NCBI GenBank assembly: GCA_947177185.1
Contig: CAMWTJ010000020.1
Location: 1-34,306 of the forward strand
Reading direction: 5' to 3'
DNA length: 34,306 nucleotides
Origin: an uncultured Porphyromonadaceae bacterium
Lineage (GTDB): Bacteria > Bacteroidota > Bacteroidia > Bacteroidales > Muribaculaceae
Made by a program: the position numbers and the translations under genes. The notes beneath the pieces were generated by a model. The model was given only the letters and a program-made list of their open reading frames with translations, was not told where the DNA came from and ran no database searches. Below are positions 24,701 through 32,320 of the stretch, one piece after another (the stretch's first letter is position 1; each line of letters starts with the position of its first letter).

Positions 24701-24740
24701 CAGGAAAGAGAGCGGCACATGCTCTCTTTCCTGTTTTTTT
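24701..24740 (+). terminator. Intrinsic terminator of the oxalate operon
   Basis: A perfect 13-bp stem (CAGGAAAGAGAGC at 24701-24713, GCTCTCTTTCCTG at 24721-24733) with a 7-nt loop GGCACAT is followed by seven T. This is a textbook intrinsic terminator 28 nt after the AEC carrier stop codon. Confidence 0.93.
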
Positions 24741-24742
24741 CG

Positions 24743-24750
24743 TACATTTG
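24743..24750 (+). promoter_or_regulatory. -7 promoter element for the TPR-like secreted protein
   Basis: TACATTTG matches TAnnTTTG exactly and begins two bases after the terminator T-tract. Predicted transcription starts near 24757, almost at the ATG (24760), so the mRNA would be leaderless or nearly so. No -33 TTTG is present because that position is occupied by the terminator stem. Confidence 0.5.
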
Positions 24751-24759
24751 CGTCTGTAT

Positions 24760-25479
24760 ATGAACACACCCACACGTATCCTGATATGCCTGGCGCTGAC
24801 GGCTTCGGCCATAGCTTCCGGCTCCGCCGCCGGTGCCGGCGGCCTCACACGCCTGCGCGCCGACCGCAGCTTCGGTTTCGGCGAGTGGGCGCAGGCCGGC
24901 GCGCTGTACGAGTTGCTGCTCGACAGCTGCCCGTCCGACGCCGCTGCCTACTCGCGCGCCATAGTGGCGGCAGGCATGCTCGGCGACTCACTGCGTCCGG
25001 CCGACCTGCTCTCGCGCGCCATGGCCCACGGCGTGGCCCTCGACTCCGTGGCTGCGGGCGTGAGGGAAGCCGCCATGGAAGCCGGCCACGCGGCCGCCTA
25101 CGAAGAGTTTCTCGTGCAGACACGCGCACACTTGCCCTACATGGCACGTGCCATCGACGTCCGTCTGCTGGCCTACTACGAGTTCCGCAACGACGGGCCC
25201 GGCATAGTGGCCCTGTCCGAAGCCATGCTGCGCGGTCTGCCCGACAGCGTGCGCTACCTGCGCTCCCTGGCCCGCGGCCACATGCTGCAGGGCCACACCG
25301 CGCAGGCCGAAGCCGCCTGGCGCCGCGTGCTCGAGCTGGACGCCGACAATGTGGACACCCTGCGCGACCTCGGCTGCATGCTCATGGCCGAAAACCGCGC
25401 CGACGAAGGGCGCAAGCTGCTGGCCCGCGCGCAGCAGCTCGCCCCCACGCCCTACGTGGAGTCACTGCTCGCCCGCTGA
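24760..25479 (+). CDS. Secreted/periplasmic tetratricopeptide-like protein
   Basis: Predicted 239-residue exported protein of unknown role. A hydrophobic signal peptide covers about residues 1-28 (RILICLALTASAIASGSAAGAGG). The rest is helical and Ala/Arg/Leu-rich, with TPR-like repeats clearest at the C-terminal end (YLRSLARGHMLQGHTAQAEAAWRRVLELDADNVDTLRDLG, then a second unit with ADEGRKLLARAQQLAP). TPR proteins act as protein-protein interaction scaffolds; no partner can be named. The ATG at 24760 is preferred over an in-frame TTG at 24748, which lies within the promoter. Its 3' end overlaps the convergent alkaline phosphatase gene by 18 nt. Confidence 0.75.
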   Translation: MNTPTRILICLALTASAIASGSAAGAGGLTRLRADRSFGFGEWAQAGALYELLLDSCPSDAAAYSRAIVAAGMLGDSLRPADLLSRAMAHGVALDSVAAGVREAAMEAGHAAAYEEFLVQTRAHLPYMARAIDVRLLAYYEFRNDGPGIVALSEAMLRGLPDSVRYLRSLARGHMLQGHTAQAEAAWRRVLELDADNVDTLRDLGCMLMAENRADEGRKLLARAQQLAPTPYVESLLAR

Positions 25480-26865
25480 CCCCGCCAGCCGAAGCATCAC
25501 CGGCGCTATCATATCGTTGTCGTACACGCCTTTGAACGCTTCCGCACCCGCGCCTATGGCGAACAGCGGCACAGGGTTGCCACTGTGTCCCGTGGTGGTG
25601 AAGCCTATGCCCGCAGAGTCGTTGATAAGGCGGAACACAGCCACCGTGAAGGCGTCGAAGCTGGCGTAGAGGGTCTTCTGGTCTTCGCTGTCGCGCAGTT
25701 CGAACGTGCGCACGAACATCTCGCGCAGTTCCTTTTCCTGCTTTTCGCTCACGCGTACGGCCGTAAACAGGCCGAAGTCGGCCGACAGTTTCTCGCGCAT
25801 GTCGCTCCAGCTGTAGCCGTGCCCGTCGCGCAGCATGTCCCGGCACTCTTCGCTGAAACGTTCTTTCGACTTGCGCTGGCTGTCGAACACGGCGAGATTC
25901 GACGCATAGGGTATGTAGTTGTTGCCCTGGACAAATCCGCCGGTGTCGTGGTCGGCGGTGACCACTATCAGCGTTTCGTCCGGGTGTTCGAGATAAAACC
26001 TGTAGGCCACCTCCAGCGCCCGGTCGAAGTTTATCACCTCTTTCATGGCCGTGCCGCCGTCGTTGGCGTGCAGGGCGTGGTCTATGTTGCCGCCTTCCAC
26101 CATCATGAAGAAACGGTCAGGCGAGTGCTTCTGAAGGTGTGCCAGGCATGTTTCGGCTATCAGAGGCAGCGTGAGATTGCCTTGCAGGGAGTCGATGGTA
26201 TAGCCTATGTCGCCCGTGCGCCCCTGCGGCGTGTTGAGCAGGCACACGCGCCGCGAGTTTATGTCTTTTATGCCGTCGGGTCCGTAGACCATCTGCACGC
26301 CGTTTTCGCGCATGCGCCGCAGTATGTCGTCGCGGCGGTCGCCGTTAAGGCCGCTGAGGCCGGCTCCGGCCAGGAACTCGTAGCCGCACTCGGCCGCCTG
26401 GCAGTCTATCTCATAGCTCATGCTGCGGTGCGGCACATGCGCGTAGAAGGCGCCGGGAGTGGCGTCGTCGGCAGCCACGGAGGTGGTGATGCCCACTCCC
26501 CAACCCGCGTCGTGCAGTGTGGCTGCCACGGACGTTACGGCCACGGTGTCGGGGTTCATGCCCAGCATGCCGTTGCGAGTCTTTATGCCGGTGGAGAGAG
26601 CCGTGCCCGCCGCCGAGGAATCCGTGGTGGTCGACGACACCGACCATGTCTGGCACCACGATGCGGTCGGAAACTGCATCATGAGCAGCGGCGTGTCGCT
26701 GCCGCGCACCACGCGCATGTAGGTCTGCGCCGCCATCACGGGGCCCATGCCCATGCCGTCGGCTATGTAGTAGAAAATGTAGCGGGGAGCCTGTGCGCCC
26801 GCCGTCGCGGCTGCCGCTGTGGCCAGCAGAGCCGCCGCCATCAGCTGTCGGAAGTTTTTCATCAT
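25462..26865 (-). CDS. Secreted alkaline phosphatase (PhoA superfamily)
   Basis: Predicted 467-residue exported phosphomonoesterase. A signal peptide covers about residues 1-24 (LMAAALLATAAAATAGAQA). The catalytic set is complete: metal Asp in ADGMGMG (D36), nucleophile Ser in TDSSAAGTALSTG (S83), Glu/Asp/His in EGGNIDHALHAND, Asp-His in TADHDTGG and the final His in TGHSGNPVPLFAIG. It would release phosphate from organic phosphates in the periplasm or at the cell surface. I chose the ATG-ATG at 26865 because it directly precedes the signal peptide. It lies 61 nt after fecR on the same strand, so cotranscription with the sigma/anti-sigma pair is possible. Confidence 0.92.
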   Translation of the reverse strand: MMKNFRQLMAAALLATAAAATAGAQAPRYIFYYIADGMGMGPVMAAQTYMRVVRGSDTPLLMMQFPTASWCQTWSVSSTTTDSSAAGTALSTGIKTRNGMLGMNPDTVAVTSVAATLHDAGWGVGITTSVAADDATPGAFYAHVPHRSMSYEIDCQAAECGYEFLAGAGLSGLNGDRRDDILRRMRENGVQMVYGPDGIKDINSRRVCLLNTPQGRTGDIGYTIDSLQGNLTLPLIAETCLAHLQKHSPDRFFMMVEGGNIDHALHANDGGTAMKEVINFDRALEVAYRFYLEHPDETLIVVTADHDTGGFVQGNNYIPYASNLAVFDSQRKSKERFSEECRDMLRDGHGYSWSDMREKLSADFGLFTAVRVSEKQEKELREMFVRTFELRDSEDQKTLYASFDAFTVAVFRLINDSAGIGFTTTGHSGNPVPLFAIGAGAEAFKGVYDNDMIAPVMLRLAGSAGEQ

Positions 26866-26926
26866 GATAGGGTTTTTGAAGGTTTGAGTCACGAAACTGA
26901 GCACACGGCGTGGAGGGCGCGGAATG

Positions 26927-27943
26927 TCATTTCGTGTCGCGTGCCGATATGGTGATGCGCTGTCGCTGCCGCCCGTCCGCCTTTTCGTCGCGTTCTTCGG
27001 TTTCGCATGCGAGCGAGGCGCTCATCTCCATCATGTGCATTATCTCGCTGATGCTTTCACCCTTGAGTATGATGTGGAAATTGACCGTTTCCACCGCCGG
27101 GTCGATTCGGAATTCCACATTGTGTATCTGTTCCAGGCGCGCGCATATGTCTTTCAGGCAGTCGTTGTCGAACAGCAGTATGCCGTCGCGCCAAGCGCAG
27201 TATTTGTCTATGTTGGCCTTGCGTGTGATTTCGGCTTTTCCTCCGCCGAGGGCCAGATGCTCGCCTGCGCGCATAGTGTAGGTGTGTCCTTCGGCCGACA
27301 CGTCGACCTTGCCTTCCACAAGTGTCACGTTTGATGTGGGCGATATTTCGTAGGCATTCACGTTGAACTGTGTGCCCGTGGCTGTCACTGTCATGTCCGG
27401 GGTGTGCACCCTGAAGGGGTGCTCCGCGTCGGCCTCTACACTGAAATACGCCTCGCCGGTGAGGGTCACGTCGCGTCCGGCGCCGCGGAATTCTGCCGGG
27501 TAGCGCAGCGTGCTGTTGGCGTTAAGCCACACGCCGGTGCCGTCGGGCAGCACGGTTTCCATGGTGTAGCCGTAGGCGGTGGCTATGGTGTATTCCGGCA
27601 CCGGCGCCGCCGGCATAGCGATGCGGGCGAGCACGGCCGCCATGGCCGTGGCAGCCAGCGCGCAGGCGGCCGCCACGCTTATCACTTTCCATCGCCGGCT
27701 CTTCCCTGGAGCTATGCCAGTGCGGGCGAGCACATTGCGGCGTGCGGCGTCGACGTCGATGTCTGTGGTGTCGAATGTCGGATGCAGCGCGTGCCAGATG
27801 TCTTTCTGCTCGAAAAAATCGCGGCGGTTGCTGTCCGACTCCTCTATCCATTGCAGCAGCAGGCCTGTTTCTTCTTCTGTGGCGTCGCCGGCGAGGTAGC
27901 GGGCTATGATTATGTCGATGTCTGATGCGGTGTTCGGATTCAT
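26927..27943 (-). CDS. FecR-family anti-sigma factor
   Basis: Predicted 338-residue membrane anti-sigma regulator. An N-terminal cytoplasmic sigma-binding part (residues 1-84, with YLAGDATEEETGLLLQWIEES) precedes one TM helix (about 86-107), a periplasmic FecR domain (about 120-215, with VLPDGTGVWLNANSTLRYPAEF and VTATGTQFNVNAY) and a C-terminal DUF4974 domain (about 256-330, FDNDCLKDICARLEQIHNVEF). In this family the periplasmic domain senses the substrate-loaded SusC protein through its STN domain and frees the sigma factor. Its start overlaps the sigma gene stop by 4 nt. Confidence 0.93.
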   Translation of the reverse strand: MNPNTASDIDIIIARYLAGDATEEETGLLLQWIEESDSNRRDFFEQKDIWHALHPTFDTTDIDVDAARRNVLARTGIAPGKSRRWKVISVAAACALAATAMAAVLARIAMPAAPVPEYTIATAYGYTMETVLPDGTGVWLNANSTLRYPAEFRGAGRDVTLTGEAYFSVEADAEHPFRVHTPDMTVTATGTQFNVNAYEISPTSNVTLVEGKVDVSAEGHTYTMRAGEHLALGGGKAEITRKANIDKYCAWRDGILLFDNDCLKDICARLEQIHNVEFRIDPAVETVNFHIILKGESISEIMHMMEMSASLACETEERDEKADGRQRQRITISARDTK

Positions 27944-28545
27944 AGGCCGATGGTGTTGAATATGTGTTCCAGAATGGGCACCGCAGCCAGCAGCGGCGTG
28001 CGGAAGTCTTTGAGCGATTCGCGTATGTGCTTCAGAGCCTTGCTCATGCGTGCCTCCACGGTGCGCACCGACACTCCCAGCGTTTTGGCTATCTGCGGGT
28101 ATGTCTGCCGCTCGTAGAGGTTGAGTCGCAGGGTTTCGCGCACCGGGGCGGCGAGTTTTTCGATGGCATGGTCGAGGGCTTCGCTGAGGTTGGAGTAGAA
28201 GAGATGTTCTTCGGGCGACAGCGACAGTATGCGTGCGTGGTTGCCTGTGGCGTAGTGCGCCTTCACTTTGTTGTGGCGCAGTTCGTCGAGCGCGCGGTTC
28301 TGCACCAGCGCCGTGAGATACGATTTCAGCGAGCGGCGTATTTCAAGTTGCCGGCGTTCGCCCCATATTTTCACGAACACGTCCTGCACTATGTCCTCGC
28401 AGCTGTCGCGGTCGTCGATGAACTGGCCGCAGAACGCTACAAGTCCCGTGTAGTAAAGACGGAATATTTCCACAAAAGCCTCGTGGCTGTCCATCTTCAG
28501 GGCAGCCATGAGCATTATGTCGGTCTGCGGGTGTTCTTTTGCCAT
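27940..28545 (-). CDS. ECF-type RNA polymerase sigma factor
   Basis: Predicted 201-residue sigma-70 family ECF factor. Region 2 spans EAFVEIFRLYYTGLVAFCGQFIDDRDSCEDIVQDVFVKIWGERR, and the region 4 helix-turn-helix is QTYPQIAKTLGVSVRTVEARMSKALKHI. It should direct RNA polymerase to the divergent susC-susD promoter when released by the FecR partner. The ATG at 28545 is preferred over an upstream in-frame TTG (28557). It is translationally coupled to fecR by a 4-nt overlap. Confidence 0.94.
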   Translation of the reverse strand: MAKEHPQTDIMLMAALKMDSHEAFVEIFRLYYTGLVAFCGQFIDDRDSCEDIVQDVFVKIWGERRQLEIRRSLKSYLTALVQNRALDELRHNKVKAHYATGNHARILSLSPEEHLFYSNLSEALDHAIEKLAAPVRETLRLNLYERQTYPQIAKTLGVSVRTVEARMSKALKHIRESLKDFRTPLLAAVPILEHIFNTIGL

Positions 28546-28573
28546 GGTATCGCGCAAAGCTGTTTTGCAACGG

Positions 28574-28605
28574 CGAAGATATGCAATAAAATATTTTAAT
28601 ACAAG
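28574..28605 (-). promoter_or_regulatory. Candidate promoter of the sigma/fecR genes
   Basis: On the minus strand CTTG (28605-28602), a 20-nt spacer and TATCTTCG (28581-28574) resemble TTTG / TAnnTTTG with one mismatch in each box. Transcription would start near 28567, about 22 nt before the sigma ATG. A second -7-like sequence, TATTTTTG, lies upstream at 28622-28615 but has no -33 partner. Confidence 0.4.
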
Positions 28606-28658
28606 CGATTATAACAAAAATATCGCTTAAACATAATTTAACACATTAAGGCTTCGGG

Positions 28659-28706
28659 TTTGCGGCCTTTCGGTCGTCATTAATGTTTTTTTGCATGCCG
28701 GCATGC
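28659..28706 (+). promoter_or_regulatory. Candidate susC promoter with a perfect palindrome at the predicted transcript start
   Basis: TTTG (28659-28662), an 18-nt spacer and TAATGTTT (28681-28688) form a partial primary-sigma promoter (exact -33 box, 6 of 8 in the -7 box). Directly after it lies the perfect 14-bp palindrome GCATGCCGGCATGC (28693-28706), covering the predicted start of transcription. It could be an operator or a 5' mRNA hairpin. The ECF sigma factor encoded next door may instead use a different, unrecognised promoter here. Confidence 0.4.
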
Positions 28707-28810
28707 CGTGTGATAAAAAAAGTGAAAAACAGGCATGTGGGAATTGCAGTCTTAAAACGTCATATGCATACACGAAAGAATACACACAGCGCTGGAGGGC
28801 GCCTGACACC

Positions 28811-31800
28811 ATGAAAACCAATCATTATCTATTTATGAACAGACTACGCCTACTGATGCCGTTCCTGCTCGTGCGGGCACGCACACTCATCGTTATGCTG
28901 GTCTGCGCGGTGTTGCCGGTTATGCCGGCCGCGGCGCAGGGCGGCACGGTAACCATCAACGCCCGAGAGGCCACGCTCGAGAGTGTTCTCGAATCAATCG
29001 AGCGTCAGACCGACTATCGCTTCTTCTACAGCCGCGATGTGGTCGATGTAAACACGCGTGTATCGCTTAAGGTTTCAGACATGGCTCTCCCGCAGGCTCT
29101 CGACGAGCTGTTTGCCGGAAGCGGCATAAAATATGTGATAGACAGAAAACAGGTGGTGCTGAGCCGGCCGGCGGCAGCGGCCTCCGAAACACCCGACCTG
29201 GTGACCGTGCGCGGCAACGTGCGCGGCTCCGACGGCGAGCCGCTGATCGGTGTATCGGTCACCCGTGCCGGCATGGCAGGCGGTGCCACCACAGATATTA
29301 ACGGCGACTATGAGATACGCGTGCCGGCCGGAACCACACTCATATTCTCATATGTAGGATGCGCGCCCGTAAGCCGGAAGATAGCCGGAAAAGGCACCGT
29401 GGACGTGACTCTCGCCGACGACAGCAATCTGCTCAACGAGGTGGTGGTCGTGGGCTATGGCGTGCAGAAAAAGCGTCTTGTCACGGGCGCCACGCTCAAC
29501 ATCAAGGGCGACGACATACAGCGACAGAACACTACCAGCGCACTCGGAGCGCTGTACAGCTCGGTGCCGGGTGTCAGCATAGTGCAGAACAACGGGCAGC
29601 CCGACGCCGGATTCAAGGTCAATATCCGAGGTATCGGTACCACCGGCAGCTCCGAACCGCTCTACGTGGTGGACGGCATTGCCGGAGCCGACATAAACTC
29701 CCTTAACCCAGCCGACATAGAGTCCGTCGACATACTCAAGGACGCCGCCTCGTGCGCCATCTACGGCTCGCGCGCGGCCAACGGCGTGGTGCTCGTGACC
29801 ACACGCCAGGGAGGCAAGGGACGCGTGCGCGTGTCGTACGACGGCTACTACTCCATACAGCGAGCCAATCTCAACGGCGTCAAATCCGTAAGCGCCGGCG
29901 AGTACATAGATCTGCTCAACAAGGCCTTCGTGTCGAAGGGTACCATAAGCGCCGGCGAGAGCATACACGACTGGTCGGTGCTCATGCCGAAGCAGTATGC
30001 ACTGCTGCAGAGCGGAGCATGGAACGGCACTGACTGGCTCGCCGAGTTTGTCAACAACAACGCACCGTCGTACAACAATGCGGTGACGGTCGACGGCGGC
30101 AACGACATGGCGCGTTTCTCTCTCGGATTCACCAACACCAGTACCGAGGGCACACTGGGCGTGCCCAAACCGCCCAAATACAACCGCACCACTGTGCGCC
30201 TCAACACCGATTTCACCATCTGGCGCCGCGGCGACCTTGAGATTGTGAAACTGGGCGAGAACATCACTTTCTCCACCTACAAGAGCAACAGCATTTCGCA
30301 GGGCAATATCTACGACAACAAACTCCACGACTTGCTCGTGCTGTCGCCGCTGCTGCCCGCCTACAAATCCGACGGCTCGCTCTACACCTACGCCGACCAA
30401 CTGGCCGACGGCATGCAGCTCCCATCCGGCGGCTACAATATGCTGGAAGACAACTCGCTCCGAAGCTACGACAACCGCCGTTTCCGCATACAGTCTAACT
30501 TCTGGCTCGAGGTGAATCCGCACAAGGACTGGCGCTTCCGCTCGGTCTACGGCTACAACTACTACAACCGCAACAACCGCACCTACACGCCCGCCTACGA
30601 ACTGTCGAGCAAGGACTACTCCGAGTACGACCGCGTGCAGCAGGAAGCCTCCACAAGCACCTTCTGGACTTGGGAAAACACTCTGCAGTGGCGCCGCGAT
30701 TTCGGCGCGCACCACGTCGACGCGCTCGTCGGAACCTCCATGGAGCAGCAGGGCTGGGGAGCGAGCGTCGGAGCATGGCGCAAGGACACCAAGTTCGGCA
30801 CTTGGGAGGCCGCCAACCTGAGCAACAGCGACAGTGCCATCGATCCCGAAATGGTGTCGGTGTGGGGCGACAACACCATACCGTACAAAAAGCTCATTTC
30901 GTTTTTCGGACGCGTCAACTACAACTACGACGAAAAATACCTGCTCACGTTCATACTCCGCCGCGACGGTTCTTCCAATTTCGCGCGCGGCCACCGCTAC
31001 GGCACCTTCCCCTCCATATCGGCCGGATGGATTCTTACAAACGAAAAATGGATGGAAAGCGTGCGCGGCACCATGGACTTCCTGAAAATACGCGGAAGCT
31101 GGGGGCGTAATGGCAACTGTCTGATAGACAACTTTCAGTATCTCTCCACTGTGTCGCTCGACGCACCCTACGACTTCACCACAGGCGGCACATCCATCAG
31201 CACCGGCGCCTATCCCGACATAATTCCCAACCCCGACCTTACGTGGGAGAAATCCGAGCAGCTCGATTTCGGCTTCGACGCACGTTTCTTCGGACAGCGG
31301 CTCGTGGCCACCTTCGACTGGTACCGCAAGACCACGCGCGACTGGCTCGTGAACGCGCCCACACTTGACTCGTACGGCACGGGCTCGCCGGTAATCAACG
31401 GCGGCTCCGTGCGCAACCAGGGCGTGGAACTCTCGCTCTCGTGGTACGACAACATAGGCGACTTCAACTACAGCGTGGGCATAAACATGGCCACCAACGC
31501 CAACAAAGTCACCGCCATCAACAACTCCGACGGCATAATACACGGCAACACCAACGTGATATCGCAGAACCTCGCGCAGTACAACACCTACGAGGCGCGC
31601 GTGGGCTTCCCGATAGGATATTTCACGGGTATCGCCAGCGAAGGTATATTCCAGAACCAGGAGCAGATAGACGCCTACCGCGACGCCGGCTACTCCTTCA
31701 TGGACGGCTACGACAAGGCCCGCCCCGGCGATGTGATATGGATAGACCAGGACGGCGACGGCTCTTACAACGACAACGACGTGGTGATGATAGGCAACCC

Positions 31801-32308
31801 GCATCCCGATGTGACACTCGGACTCAACATCTCCATGCGCTACAAGGGTTTCGACCTGGCCGTAAGCGGCAGCGGAGCCTTCGGACAGCAGGTGCTGCAG
31901 AGCTACCGCTCGTTTGCCAACAGCGACTACGACAATTATACCGACAACTTTGTGCGCCGCTGCTGGACAGGCGAAGGTTCCACCAACTCTTTCCCAAGAT
32001 TTACCGACGGCTCGCACAACAATTTCAAGTGCAACGGCTACGTGGGCGACGTGTGGGTGCAGAACGCCGACTATTTCAAGGTGCGCACCATCACACTGGG
32101 CTACGATTTCAAACACCTGTTCCCGGGCTTGCCCATGCAGCAGCTGCGAGTGTTCTTCACCGGACAAAACCTGCTCACATTCACCGGCTACGACGGTTTC
32201 GATCCCGAAGTGGGCTACGGCGGCGGCAACAGCTGGTCGTCGGGTATCGATATAGGCTACTATCCGAGCCCCAAAGCCTACACTTTCGGACTGAACGTCA
32301 AATTCTAA
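28811..32308 (+). CDS. SusC/RagA-family TonB-dependent outer-membrane transporter with STN domain
   Basis: Predicted 1165-residue outer-membrane importer. In order: signal peptide (about 1-43), STN signalling domain (about 46-118, VTINAREATLESVLESIERQ), carboxypeptidase-regulatory-like domain (about 133-203), a TonB-box-like NEVVVVGYG (209-217), plug domain (with NIRGIGTTGSSEPLYVVDGI), and a 22-strand-type barrel ending in SPKAYTFGLNVKF. It would import a ligand captured by SusD, powered by TonB/ExbBD. The STN domain matches the adjacent FecR/ECF sigma pair: it reports transport to FecR. I chose ATG 28811; ATG 28835 is a plausible alternative and gives a tighter signal peptide. The 40 upstream in-frame codons lack signal-peptide character. 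Confidence 0.95.
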   Translation: MKTNHYLFMNRLRLLMPFLLVRARTLIVMLVCAVLPVMPAAAQGGTVTINAREATLESVLESIERQTDYRFFYSRDVVDVNTRVSLKVSDMALPQALDELFAGSGIKYVIDRKQVVLSRPAAAASETPDLVTVRGNVRGSDGEPLIGVSVTRAGMAGGATTDINGDYEIRVPAGTTLIFSYVGCAPVSRKIAGKGTVDVTLADDSNLLNEVVVVGYGVQKKRLVTGATLNIKGDDIQRQNTTSALGALYSSVPGVSIVQNNGQPDAGFKVNIRGIGTTGSSEPLYVVDGIAGADINSLNPADIESVDILKDAASCAIYGSRAANGVVLVTTRQGGKGRVRVSYDGYYSIQRANLNGVKSVSAGEYIDLLNKAFVSKGTISAGESIHDWSVLMPKQYALLQSGAWNGTDWLAEFVNNNAPSYNNAVTVDGGNDMARFSLGFTNTSTEGTLGVPKPPKYNRTTVRLNTDFTIWRRGDLEIVKLGENITFSTYKSNSISQGNIYDNKLHDLLVLSPLLPAYKSDGSLYTYADQLADGMQLPSGGYNMLEDNSLRSYDNRRFRIQSNFWLEVNPHKDWRFRSVYGYNYYNRNNRTYTPAYELSSKDYSEYDRVQQEASTSTFWTWENTLQWRRDFGAHHVDALVGTSMEQQGWGASVGAWRKDTKFGTWEAANLSNSDSAIDPEMVSVWGDNTIPYKKLISFFGRVNYNYDEKYLLTFILRRDGSSNFARGHRYGTFPSISAGWILTNEKWMESVRGTMDFLKIRGSWGRNGNCLIDNFQYLSTVSLDAPYDFTTGGTSISTGAYPDIIPNPDLTWEKSEQLDFGFDARFFGQRLVATFDWYRKTTRDWLVNAPTLDSYGTGSPVINGGSVRNQGVELSLSWYDNIGDFNYSVGINMATNANKVTAINNSDGIIHGNTNVISQNLAQYNTYEARVGFPIGYFTGIASEGIFQNQEQIDAYRDAGYSFMDGYDKARPGDVIWIDQDGDGSYNDNDVVMIGNPHPDVTLGLNISMRYKGFDLAVSGSGAFGQQVLQSYRSFANSDYDNYTDNFVRRCWTGEGSTNSFPRFTDGSHNNFKCNGYVGDVWVQNADYFKVRTITLGYDFKHLFPGLPMQQLRVFFTGQNLLTFTGYDGFDPEVGYGGGNSWSSGIDIGYYPSPKAYTFGLNVKF

Positions 32309-32320
32309 GAACTCAGACAC

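Noticed and set aside
28615-28622. TATTTTTG on the minus strand as the main sigma-factor promoter
   Set aside because: It matches the -7 consensus but has no -33 partner and lies further from the gene than the better-spaced candidate at 28574-28605.
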